Part shown: positions 1 to 5,214 of the stretch, one piece after another
Position numbering within the stretch: the stretch's first letter is position 1
Layout: every line of letters begins with the position of its first letter
Source: Phycisphaerales bacterium
GTDB lineage: Bacteria > Planctomycetota > Phycisphaerae > Phycisphaerales > SM1A02
Direction of reading: 5' to 3'
Length of the DNA stretch: 5,214 bases
NCBI GenBank assembly: GCA_030748805.1
Contig: JASMLG010000061.1
Location: forward strand, 1-5,214
Program-made: the position numbers and the translations under genes
The notes under the pieces: generated by a model
Seen by the model: the letters and a program-made list of their open reading frames with translations, nothing else
What the model was told of the DNA's origin: nothing
The model's database searches: none

Positions 1-424
1 TGTAAGCCATCGCAACCCCTGAAAATGGGTGGCGTAAACATTCGCCGTAGGAGCCCTTGATGACATTGCCGTTTTCATCTTTGTCAAACTCAAGTGGTTT
101 ACCACAGTCGGCTAGAAGTGAACCAGCAATGAGGTAATCCCAATTGATTGGAATATCGCACGCGAACGCTGATTCAAGAACATCTGCAATTGCAATGCAT
201 TGCCTAACGCATGAATTGAGATGTGCGATAAAGGTCATGTCGATATCACCTGCGAGCAAAGTGAACTTTACTTCTCGCAGTTCATCGAAAGTCCATCCCT
301 TACCACCGCAACCAGTTGTGATTGCTTCGTTCCAAGTCGCAGCAACACTATCACGAAGTGTTTCGTCTTGAATATCCATGATGTTTGGAAAGAGTTCTGC
401 GATATCGTTTGTTGTATATGTCAT
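1..424 (-). CDS. HD-superfamily (phosphohydrolase-like) protein, N-terminal part, degenerate HD motif
   Basis: The 3' end lies beyond the left window edge; 141 residues are visible. A helical N-terminal region is followed by an HD-like core: His68 in AHLNSCVRQCIAIAD, then LIAGSLLADCGK at about 98-109, then RHPFSG at 131-136. The spacing matches HD-domain proteins (H, then HDxGK, then a later His). However, the diagnostic HD pair is Ala105-Asp106, so one metal-ligand His is missing. The family mostly hydrolyses phosphate esters or nucleotides using one or two metals; the substrate here is unknown. The start ATG overlaps the TGA stop of the citryl-CoA lyase gene (ATGA), and a weak GGAAAG Shine-Dalgarno lies 9 bases upstream. 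It is therefore probably co-translated with the lyase and may serve the same pathway, for example in control or CoA-thioester housekeeping; that role is inference only. The HD fold assignment is fairly good, but the activity is uncertain. Confidence 0.72.
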   Translation of the reverse strand, partial: MTYTTNDIAELFPNIMDIQDETLRDSVAATWNEAITTGCGGKGWTFDELREVKFTLLAGDIDMTFIAHLNSCVRQCIAIADVLESAFACDIPINWDYLIAGSLLADCGKPLEFDKDENGNVIKGSYGECLRHPFSGVAMAY

Positions 425-1188
425 TTGAGTTTTCTTTCCGAAGGGCCATCGTATTCGTGATTTCCGGGGATGATTTTTCGCATTGGTTTCATGCGTGTTT
501 GTTCTTCGCGCACGTGCGCAACTAATCCGGGTGTCCTTGCAATCATGAATAAACCGTTCATGACTTCTGGTTCAAAGCCAAGATCAGCGAGCAATGCAGC
601 GATTGCTCCGTCGACATTGATTGGCAATTTCTTTCCTGCATCTGCAAAGACCTGCGCAACTGCACGTGCTGCTTCAATATGTTTGCCGCAAACGCTTGCC
701 TCTTCAGCTAAATCCATAAGCCGTTTTGTTCGAGGGTCGGCACTGTGTATGCGGTGGCCAAATCCGCTCATACGTATTCCCGATTTTTTCCATTCTGCAA
801 GGCAAGTTTCTGCTGCAGCGTGTAAGTCTCCGCCATCTGCTTTTGCAATTATTTCGCCTAATTGTTTTGCGCAATTTGTAATCGCACCACCGTGGTGCTT
901 GTTAATTGACATTATGCCTGCTGCAACTGATGCGCTAAGCGATGCACCAGTTGATGCAACTGTTCTTGCAGCAAGCACTGATGGCGGGGTTGCACCGTGA
1001 TCAATACTTGAAACAATAATTGCTTCCATAAGTTTACCTGTTGGTTCATCTGGCATTTCGCCGCGAAGAATGAGATAAACCATCTGACCAAACGAACAGT
1101 TTCCCATTAAGTCAGCGATGTCGTACCCGCGAACGCGTACCGCGTTTGGTTCTATTTCGGTGATTGCGGTCTTCCACGATTCACTCAT
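421..1188 (-). CDS. ccl: Citryl-CoA lyase (short citrate-synthase family protein)
   Basis: This 255-residue protein of the citrate synthase superfamily is much shorter than citrate synthase (about 370-430 residues) and close to the size of known citryl-CoA lyases. Expected reaction: citryl-CoA to acetyl-CoA plus oxaloacetate, in the cytoplasm. The citrate synthase catalytic triad is visible: His99 in KHHGGA, His145 in GFGHRIH, and Asp193 in INVDGA. Arg153 (DPR) and Arg218 (ARTPG) sit where the citrate-binding arginines lie. The RTVASTGASLSASVAAGI stretch before His99 is also typical. The N-terminal portion of full citrate synthases is absent, as expected for lyase-type members. The start overlaps the SucD-like stop (ATGA) and is supported by a strong AGGAG six bases upstream. 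Position directly after a SucC/SucD-like pair supports citryl-CoA as substrate. An alternative is a lyase or synthase for a related acyl-CoA such as methylcitryl-CoA. Symbol by analogy with Hydrogenobacter. Confidence 0.85.
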   Translation of the reverse strand: MSESWKTAITEIEPNAVRVRGYDIADLMGNCSFGQMVYLILRGEMPDEPTGKLMEAIIVSSIDHGATPPSVLAARTVASTGASLSASVAAGIMSINKHHGGAITNCAKQLGEIIAKADGGDLHAAAETCLAEWKKSGIRMSGFGHRIHSADPRTKRLMDLAEEASVCGKHIEAARAVAQVFADAGKKLPINVDGAIAALLADLGFEPEVMNGLFMIARTPGLVAHVREEQTRMKPMRKIIPGNHEYDGPSERKLK

Positions 1189-2114
1189 GCGTTACTCCTC
1201 TCAAGAGAAAATGTTGCAAGTGCTGCTTTCGGCAATTCGCCAAACGCATCGACGACAACACCACCTGCTTCTGTAATTGCTTTCACCTTGCCATCGTGCG
1301 TTCCACGACCACCTTCGATAATTGCACCTGCGTGACTAAAGCGTGTGCCTTCTTTGGCTGCCTTACCGCCGATATACGCAATCACTGGTTTTGTGATTCT
1401 TCCATCCTTCATGTGCTTTGCTAATCGCTCTTCTTGGCTTCCGCCGATTTCGCCAAAAATAACTATGCCATCGGTTTCGTCATCATCTTGCATCATCAGC
1501 GCAACGTCTGGAATTGGTAAGCCAATGACGCTATCTCCACCAACATGGCAAAGTGTGCTTAATCCAAAGCCGGCTTGTGCAAGGTAATACCCACACGAAC
1601 TTGTCATGCCACCTGAACGCGATATCACTCCAAGCGTCGTGCCATTATTTCCCGGTGGTGGTGTAAACCACTGGCGGGCGCTTTCTGCCTTACCACCAAT
1701 CATGCCCAGAACTGCTTTGCCTGGACTAATAATACCAAGTGTATTTGGACCAACAAAGTTCGCGCCCGCTTCTTTTGCTCTTGCAGCAATTGCCATTGCA
1801 TCCCAAACGGGAACGCGGTCAGGTACAAGTACAACCAGTTTAACTCCTGCGTCAATTGCTTCAATTGCAGCGTGCTTCACAAGACGTGCTGGAACAAAGA
1901 CCACTGAAATATCAACACCCCCGGAAGAAGAAACTACTTCCGCTACTGTGTCGTGTACTGAGATGCCTTCTACTTCTTGCCCGCCCCTTCCGGGAGTGCA
2001 ACCGCCTACGATATTCGTGCCAAACTCCTTCATAAGGCGAGTGCGTGCCCTGCCCTCACGACCAGTGATGCCCTGCACCATGACACGTTTATGTTGATCA
2101 ATAATAACTGCCAT
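1185..2114 (-). CDS. SucD-like alpha subunit, probable citryl-CoA synthetase small subunit
   Basis: This 309-residue protein is homologous to the succinyl-CoA synthetase alpha subunit. An N-terminal CoA-binding Rossmann domain contains VQGITGREG (13-21) and VPDRVP (97-102, where SucD usually has a TEGIP-type stretch), then [11 protein letters not shown] (122-132). The C-terminal ligase domain contains FGEIGG (220-225; Glu222 as the helper acidic residue) and [13 protein letters not shown], with His261 as the phosphorylated His. It differs from true SucD in two places. The loop that in SucD reads SRSGTLTYE is SRSGGMTSS here (165-173), resembling the SGGM motif of ATP-citrate lyase. There is also an insertion, [11 protein letters not shown], before that loop. 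It should form the enzyme with the SucC-like protein and transfer phosphate from ATP via phospho-His to the carboxylic acid, then to CoA. Its ATG overlaps the beta-subunit stop by one base (TAATG), with AAAGGA eight bases upstream. Citrate is the likely but unproven substrate; malate thiokinase is the main alternative. Confidence 0.83.
   Translation of the reverse strand: MAVIIDQHKRVMVQGITGREGRARTRLMKEFGTNIVGGCTPGRGGQEVEGISVHDTVAEVVSSSGGVDISVVFVPARLVKHAAIEAIDAGVKLVVLVPDRVPVWDAMAIAARAKEAGANFVGPNTLGIISPGKAVLGMIGGKAESARQWFTPPPGNNGTTLGVISRSGGMTSSCGYYLAQAGFGLSTLCHVGGDSVIGLPIPDVALMMQDDDETDGIVIFGEIGGSQEERLAKHMKDGRITKPVIAYIGGKAAKEGTRFSHAGAIIEGGRGTHDGKVKAITEAGGVVVDAFGELPKAALATFSLERSNA
1189..1202 (-). 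promoter_or_regulatory. Strong Shine-Dalgarno for the citryl-CoA lyase gene
   Basis: GAGAGGAG (1195-1202, minus) ends six bases before the ATG and lies inside the end of the SucD-like gene. It contrasts with the apparently leaderless starts upstream and fixes the ATG at 1188 rather than a later start. Confidence 0.75.
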
Positions 2115-3592
2115 TAATCAAGTCCTTTCACGGGCATATCTACAAAGACAACCGGATGTCCAGCACGTAAACATTCAATTTCACAAGCGATTAAATCGCT
2201 GTCTTTATCAGTAATATCTTCAGTTGGTTCTGGCTGGCCTGACTCGCCAATTGCTAAAAGTCCATTACTCTCGCTGACAACAATTTCTGCCACTTCCTTA
2301 GTCAAATTGTCAATCCAAAGTGCACCGTACTTTATTGGAAAACTAGCTGCGCTTTCACTTCCAACAAAATCGGGGACGTGTCTTGTCATTCCATCATTCG
2401 TCTTGTTTGTATCTTCAACAAGGTTCGCAAAAACACTTGCGCACCTTCCGGGGGTGTCATCTTTCTTGAACCCCCGGACTTGTGCTGGCAAGTTCCTGCA
2501 CGAATCCTCTAAAATATCAACTGCTCTGTCTTCACTATTACCCCCAAGTCGAATTACCACTGGTATTTCCATCTTCATTTCGATAAATGCTTTTGCAAGA
2601 CCATAAGCAGAGTGGTACTGTTCTTGCGAAGCAACACCAGACCCACTTCCAAAGTAGCCGATCAGATTTGGCTGCGATAAAATTATGCGTGCTGCCTGAT
2701 AGACCTTGGAAACCGAAGGATTACCGCTTGTATCTGTAAAGTTCGCAAGCGTAAATCCCTCGTTTGAAACAGCGTCCATCGACATCATCGATCCGCCACC
2801 TCCTGCACCGTGGAATGCAATGAGACCGTTTGTTTTTTCCCAGCCATCCGTTGGCAACTTAGCAAAGTAAAACGTTCCTCGGTGATCTTCTTGTTCGATT
2901 TCGTACGCAAGTTGTTCAAGTTTTGTTGGTGGGTGATCAAGTTCTCGGGCAATTTCAATTCCCAAATCATCATGCCTAAAGACAGCGTAATCGTCTATTG
3001 TCACTCTGCAGTCAGCGGCAACGATAGAGCCATCTGTCAATCGAACTAGCGGGTTGACTTCCATCGAACGTGCTTCATGTTTGCGTGCTGCCAAAACAAT
3101 TTTTACGATGGCATCGACAACCGCTTCGTCTTTTGTAACTTCAAGTAATGTTTCTTTTGAAATTTCACCATCAGCAGTGACAGGTATTCTTGCAACTGTG
3201 TCTGCTCTATCTTCGATACCGCTACCGCCTTGGCAATCGAGTAAAAGAAGCGGTGCTTGATTTGAGTCGTCAATCGTTAACGAAACAAAGAATTCGTCTT
3301 TAATATCGAGCATTTCTTCGACAAGCAGTTCTTCAACTGGGAAGTTGCCAAATTGCAAAGCAAACATCTGTTCTGCAGATGATTTTGCTTCATCGGCAGA
3401 GTGCACAAGTGCAACCCCACCTAGCGCCTTTCTGCCGGTGACCCATGCTTGCGCTTTAACTACAACGTTGCCGCCAAGTTCTTCTGCAATTTCAAAGACC
3501 TCATCTGGTGTTTTTGCAACTTTTCCGCGAGGAATTGATAGTCCAACGCCCGCTAAAAGTTGCTTTCCTTGGTATTCATGTAAACGTGCCAT
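2114..3592 (-). CDS. SucC-like ATP-grasp beta subunit, probable citryl-CoA synthetase large subunit
   Basis: This 492-residue protein is homologous to the succinyl-CoA synthetase beta subunit (usually about 390 residues). The start MARLHEYQGKQLL matches the conserved SucC N-terminus, fixing the ATG. The ATP-grasp domain shows Lys46 in VVVKAQ, GRKALGG (53-59), EVNPL with Glu178 and Asn180, and Asp194, the expected Mg-nucleotide ligands. The ligase domain starts around residue 255 with FHGAGGGGSMMSMDAV; His261 replaces the Asn of E. coli SucC. The loop that in SucC reads GGIVRC is changed to GSGSGVASQEQ (315-325). VVIRLGGNSED (345-355) is typical of the family. Residues from about 400 onward form an extension absent from standard SucC. 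These differences argue against succinate and fit a bulkier acid such as citrate. No Shine-Dalgarno is seen. The gene begins 18 bases after the membrane protein stop, with a -10-like TATCAT nine bases before the ATG, so it may have its own leaderless transcript. Confidence 0.84.
   Translation of the reverse strand: MARLHEYQGKQLLAGVGLSIPRGKVAKTPDEVFEIAEELGGNVVVKAQAWVTGRKALGGVALVHSADEAKSSAEQMFALQFGNFPVEELLVEEMLDIKDEFFVSLTIDDSNQAPLLLLDCQGGSGIEDRADTVARIPVTADGEISKETLLEVTKDEAVVDAIVKIVLAARKHEARSMEVNPLVRLTDGSIVAADCRVTIDDYAVFRHDDLGIEIARELDHPPTKLEQLAYEIEQEDHRGTFYFAKLPTDGWEKTNGLIAFHGAGGGGSMMSMDAVSNEGFTLANFTDTSGNPSVSKVYQAARIILSQPNLIGYFGSGSGVASQEQYHSAYGLAKAFIEMKMEIPVVIRLGGNSEDRAVDILEDSCRNLPAQVRGFKKDDTPGRCASVFANLVEDTNKTNDGMTRHVPDFVGSESAASFPIKYGALWIDNLTKEVAEIVVSESNGLLAIGESGQPEPTEDITDKDSDLIACEIECLRAGHPVVFVDMPVKGLD
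2115..2128 (-). promoter_or_regulatory. Shine-Dalgarno for the SucD-like gene
   Basis: AAAGGA (2123-2128, minus) lies eight bases before the ATG, within the last codons of the SucC-like gene. The start overlaps that gene's TAA as TAATG, the layout used for re-initiation and balanced subunit synthesis. Confidence 0.6.
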
Positions 3593-3607
3593 AGACGGTG
3601 CATGATA
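3593..3607 (-). promoter_or_regulatory. Possible leaderless -10 element for the SucC-like gene
   Basis: On the minus strand TATCAT (3602-3607) matches the -10 consensus at five of six positions and is followed by nine bases (GCACCGTCT) and the ATG. No purine-rich ribosome site precedes this ATG. The same TANNATGC pattern lies before the membrane gene and hutH. No clear -35 was found, and it sits in an 18-base gap within an apparent operon, so it may instead be chance. Confidence 0.35.
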
Positions 3608-3610
3608 CAG

Positions 3611-4429
3611 TTACAGAGCAACTTTTTTGTGCTTTTCAGGATTAGGTTTTTCTGAGAGTGAAGCAGCCCAACTGAGTCCTATTGAGAGTCCCATTATTAC
3701 ACCTGCGGCATATTCAATTGGCATAGGAAAAAGCAATTGAGAAAGTGACTGCTGAGCAAAAGCAACGTCACTAACTGGAAAAAGAGTTATTCCTATGAAG
3801 TAACCAAACCCACCAACTGAGATGGGTAAAACATAATAAATTACTGGTTGAAGTGAGGGAGTGAATTGGCGAGCAAGAAAACCAATTGCAATTCCACCTA
3901 CGGCTGCAGATCCAATCACTTGGCCTTTCATAGGCGATTTTGCAACAAGCCAAATGACAGGAAGGACTGCGAGTGATATCAATACTGCACGCCAAAAATT
4001 ACTTCCATTATTCCCATCTGGTTTTGCTACATCTTTTAGAGGTCCACCTATTGCAAAGACAATTAACGTGCCAATTAAAACAACAATGCTCAGAAATAGT
4101 GCTTCAATGATTAGAATGTAAAAGCTTCCACCGCTATATATCAGTTCTTCTACTCCTTCAAGTTTCATTGCCATTGCGAAGAGAGAAAATCCTAGGACGA
4201 ACATCCCCGAAATAGTAGTAGAAATCCTAGCAATGAATCCCCCAATTACTGAAGCAATTCCAACAGTAATTAAGACCGCAAAACAAGCTTTAATTGGTGA
4301 TATTGATTGGAGGATTGTGGGTCCCAAACTACCCCTTGGCGAAAATAGCCAAGAAGCCAGCCAAACCCCAGTAAATCCAACTATTGCCATCGCAATAATA
4401 ATCAAACCACTTTTAATCCACGATTCCAT
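3611..4429 (-). CDS. Multi-pass membrane protein of unknown function
   Basis: I do not recognise this 272-residue protein. It is strongly hydrophobic with about eight predicted membrane segments, near residues 7-29, 47-66, 72-89, 103-129, 146-163, 167-186, 194-218 and 239-257. It ends in a charged cytoplasmic-type tail (SEKPNPEKHKKVAL). Glycines are frequent in the helices (VGGIAIGF, SVGGFGYFIG). Charged residues inside the membrane are few; there is a polar acidic stretch LEGVEEL around 90-96. No transporter signature, ATP-binding site or signal-peptide cleavage site is evident. The ATG is the first possible start, since an in-frame TGA lies just 12 bases upstream. It is the first gene of the operon and is followed after 18 bases by the synthetase. 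A role in moving or sensing the organic acid used by the operon is conceivable but unsupported by motif. It is real as a gene: long, membrane-patterned, and packed against its neighbour. Confidence 0.75.
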   Translation of the reverse strand: MESWIKSGLIIIAMAIVGFTGVWLASWLFSPRGSLGPTILQSISPIKACFAVLITVGIASVIGGFIARISTTISGMFVLGFSLFAMAMKLEGVEELIYSGGSFYILIIEALFLSIVVLIGTLIVFAIGGPLKDVAKPDGNNGSNFWRAVLISLAVLPVIWLVAKSPMKGQVIGSAAVGGIAIGFLARQFTPSLQPVIYYVLPISVGGFGYFIGITLFPVSDVAFAQQSLSQLLFPMPIEYAAGVIMGLSIGLSWAASLSEKPNPEKHKKVAL

Positions 4430-4443
4430 CTCTTGGCATCATA
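4430..4443 (-). promoter_or_regulatory. Probable leaderless promoter -10 for the minus-strand operon
   Basis: TATGAT (4438-4443, minus) preceded by TGG forms an extended -10 (TGNTATGAT). It ends eight bases (GCCAAGAG) before the membrane gene ATG, so transcription would start at or within a couple of bases of the start codon. No properly spaced Shine-Dalgarno exists for this ATG. No good -35 lies 17 bases upstream, which an extended -10 can tolerate. Confidence 0.5.
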
Positions 4444-4531
4444 CCAACTCACATTGGGGTCATACTCCTCTGGGTCAAGCTCCTTTTTCGTCGCGGCTTA
4501 GGATGTCATTGTTGCAGAGACACCCACTCAA

Positions 4532-4552
4532 CATTTTCGCTAAGTGAAAATG
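4532..4552. promoter_or_regulatory. Near-perfect 21-bp palindrome, candidate operator
   Basis: The sequence reads CATTTTC, then GCTAAGT, then GAAAATG. The seven-base outer arms (4532-4538 and 4546-4552) are perfect reverse complements, and the inner bases pair too except for one G/T position (4539 and 4545). The site lies in the spacer between the divergent operon and hutH, about 90 bases upstream of one start and 110 of the other, where a dimeric regulator could act on both. No U tract follows on either strand, so it does not look like a terminator. Confidence 0.5.
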
Positions 4553-4576
4553 CCCGTAGGTGTCCCCTTTAGCGAA
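4536..4576. repeat. Inverted repeat TTCGCTAA / TTAGCGAA overlapping the palindrome
   Basis: Eight-base perfect arms at 4536-4543 and 4569-4576 are separated by 25 bases. The left arm overlaps the palindrome at 4532-4552, and the loop includes the left arm of the TGTCCCC repeat, so these pairings would exclude each other if formed in RNA. Confidence 0.35.
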
Positions 4577-4603
4577 CTATTAAGTGTGTTTTCTTTGGGG
4601 ACA
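4561..4603. repeat. Inverted repeat TGTCCCC / GGGGACA in divergent spacer
   Basis: Perfect seven-base arms at 4561-4567 and 4597-4603 are separated by 29 bases. The site sits directly beside the 21-bp palindrome in the divergent spacer. It may be a second protein-binding site or a chance GC-rich pairing. Confidence 0.35.
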
Positions 4604-4638
4604 TACTCATTTTTGCGGTTGGGGTTGCAAAGTGTGTT
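4582..4638. repeat. Direct repeat AAGTGTGTT, two copies 48 bp apart
   Basis: AAGTGTGTT occurs at 4582-4590 and at 4630-4638. The second copy falls between the putative -35 and -10 of hutH, where a bound regulator would affect initiation. The starts are 48 bp apart, roughly four to five helical turns. Two copies of nine bases are suggestive but not conclusive. Confidence 0.3.
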
Positions 4639-4655
4639 AGCCCCTAGAGTAAGAT
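4625..4655 (+). promoter_or_regulatory. Probable hutH promoter, leaderless type
   Basis: TAAGAT (4650-4655) is a TANNNT -10-like hexamer that ends eight bases (GCGAGGAT) before the hutH ATG, the same spacing as for the divergent operon. A -35-like TTGCAA lies at 4625-4630 with a rather long 19-base spacer. The GAGG at 4658-4661 is only two bases from the ATG, too close for a normal ribosome site. TAGAGT at 4645-4650 is an overlapping alternative -10. Confidence 0.42.
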
Positions 4656-4663
4656 GCGAGGAT

Positions 4664-5214
4664 ATGGAACAACAAGCACTGGTATTGGATGGTGGACAAC
4701 TAAGCGGGTCACAAGTAGTTAAGGTTGCCAGAAAAGGGAACCGAGTAGAGATTGACGAAAAAGCAATCTCACTGATTGCAAAAGCTCGAAATACAGTCGA
4801 AGAAGTACTTCAAACTGAAACTCCAATATATGGAATTAACACCGGATTTGGCGCCCTATCTACTACTAGCATTTCGAACGAAAAACTAGAAGAACTTCAG
4901 ATGAATCTATTACGATCTCACGCTGCGGGTGTTGGCGAGCCGTTAGATCACGAAATTGTGAGGGGGATGATGTTATTGCTTGCTGCAAGTTTGTGCCGAG
5001 GTTACAGCGGAGTAAGACCTATTGTCGCAGAAACACTTGTCGAAATGCTCAACGCAGGTGTCACTCCAATTGTACCCTCTCGAGGTTCTGTGGGAGCTTC
5101 AGGCGATCTTGCTCCACTAGCACACCTTGCATTAGTAGTTTGTGGTGAAGGGAAGGCAACGCTTGGTGAGAAGGAAATGCCCGGCAAAGCAGCAATGGCT
5201 GCAGCAGGAATTAC
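4664..5214 (+). CDS. hutH: Histidine ammonia-lyase, N-terminal part
   Basis: This is the 5' end of an aromatic amino acid lyase, open to the window edge (183 residues of about 500). Histidine ammonia-lyase deaminates L-histidine to trans-urocanate and ammonia, the first step of histidine breakdown, in the cytoplasm. Visible signatures: Tyr56 in YGINTGFG, His86 in RSHAAGVGEP, and GSVGASGDLAPLAH, whose Ala145-Ser146-Gly147 cyclises into the MIO electrophile. These correspond to Tyr53, His83 and Ser143 of the Pseudomonas putida enzyme with a constant offset of three, which supports the ATG chosen. The SHAAGVG motif favours histidine over phenylalanine or tyrosine as substrate. The gene is transcribed away from the citryl-CoA operon across a 234-bp spacer that has candidate operators. 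It probably lacks a leader. Whether other hut genes follow cannot be seen. Confidence 0.95.
   Translation, partial: MEQQALVLDGGQLSGSQVVKVARKGNRVEIDEKAISLIAKARNTVEEVLQTETPIYGINTGFGALSTTSISNEKLEELQMNLLRSHAAGVGEPLDHEIVRGMMLLLAASLCRGYSGVRPIVAETLVEMLNAGVTPIVPSRGSVGASGDLAPLAHLALVVCGEGKATLGEKEMPGKAAMAAAGI

Larger units (their letters stand above)
4430..4663. other. Divergent intergenic region
   Basis: This 234-bp spacer separates the minus-strand operon from hutH. It holds the two leaderless-type promoters at its ends and a cluster of inverted and direct repeats between about 4532 and 4638. A 31-codon open stretch without a start codon lies at its left end, on the minus strand. GACACC (4519-4524) and GGTGTC (4559-4564) further bracket the 21-bp palindrome. 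No RNA gene was recognised. Confidence 0.7.

Noticed and set aside
144..460. Two plus-strand open frames at the left edge
   Set aside because: They lie antisense to the HD-like gene, whose minus-strand reading gives a coherent domain and an ATGA junction with ccl.
470..1000. Long plus-strand open frame opposite the citryl-CoA lyase gene
   Set aside because: It is a shadow of the minus-strand gene; its translation shows no family motif and the minus strand has full catalytic signatures.
1606..2097. 163-codon plus-strand open frame opposite the SucD-like gene
   Set aside because: Low-complexity Pro/Ser/Thr/Ala-rich translation from the antisense of a clear SucD homologue; no ribosome site.
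2114..3592. Ordinary succinyl-CoA synthetase (sucCD) of the TCA cycle
   Set aside because: The altered substrate loops, the C-terminal extension, the SGGM motif in the alpha subunit and the coupled citryl-CoA lyase make succinate unlikely, although not excluded.
4461..4480. Ribosome site AGAGGAG with ATG at 4463 (minus)
   Set aside because: The ATG is too close to the AGGAG and opens only four codons before TGA; it is out of frame with the membrane gene.
4532..4552. Intrinsic terminator
   Set aside because: The stem is AT-rich with no following U run on either strand, and it sits between divergent promoters rather than after a gene.
4664..5214. Phenylalanine or tyrosine ammonia-lyase
   Set aside because: The RSHAAGVGEP motif and the close match in spacing to bacterial histidine ammonia-lyase favour histidine.

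Overview
The window holds six protein-coding genes and one divergent intergenic region. Five genes lie on the minus strand as one tightly packed operon, running from about 4429 down past the left edge. In order of transcription they are: an eight-helix membrane protein of unknown function; a SucC-like ATP-grasp acyl-CoA synthetase beta subunit; a SucD-like alpha subunit; a short citrate-synthase-family protein best called citryl-CoA lyase; and the start of an HD-superfamily protein cut by the window edge. On the plus strand, histidine ammonia-lyase (hutH) starts at 4664 and runs off the right edge.

The core of the operon looks like a split ATP-citrate lyase. The SucC/SucD-like pair would make citryl-CoA from citrate, ATP and CoA. 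The lyase would split it into acetyl-CoA and oxaloacetate. This two-enzyme route is established in Hydrogenobacter (CcsA/CcsB plus Ccl). The synthetase is not an ordinary succinyl-CoA synthetase: its substrate-side loops differ from SucC/SucD, the alpha subunit carries an ATP-citrate-lyase-like SGGM motif, and the beta subunit has a C-terminal extension. Another tricarboxylate or hydroxy-acid substrate remains possible. The downstream genes are coupled by TAATG or ATGA overlaps and have Shine-Dalgarno sequences.

The regulatory layout is notable. The three genes without a useful Shine-Dalgarno (hutH, the membrane protein, and the SucC-like gene) each have a TANNAT -10-like hexamer followed by GC, ending only 8 or 9 bases before the ATG. 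This suggests leaderless transcripts. The divergent spacer (4430-4663) also carries a near-perfect 21-bp palindrome, two further inverted repeats and a 9-bp direct repeat. It contains as well a 31-codon open stretch with a protein-like composition but no start codon.

The organism is a bacterium of moderate, slightly AT-rich composition. Leaderless starts fit Actinomycetota (for example uncultivated aquatic lineages), but they also occur elsewhere. The sequence alone does not settle the phylum. No tRNA, rRNA, CRISPR array, insertion sequence or convincing terminator was seen.
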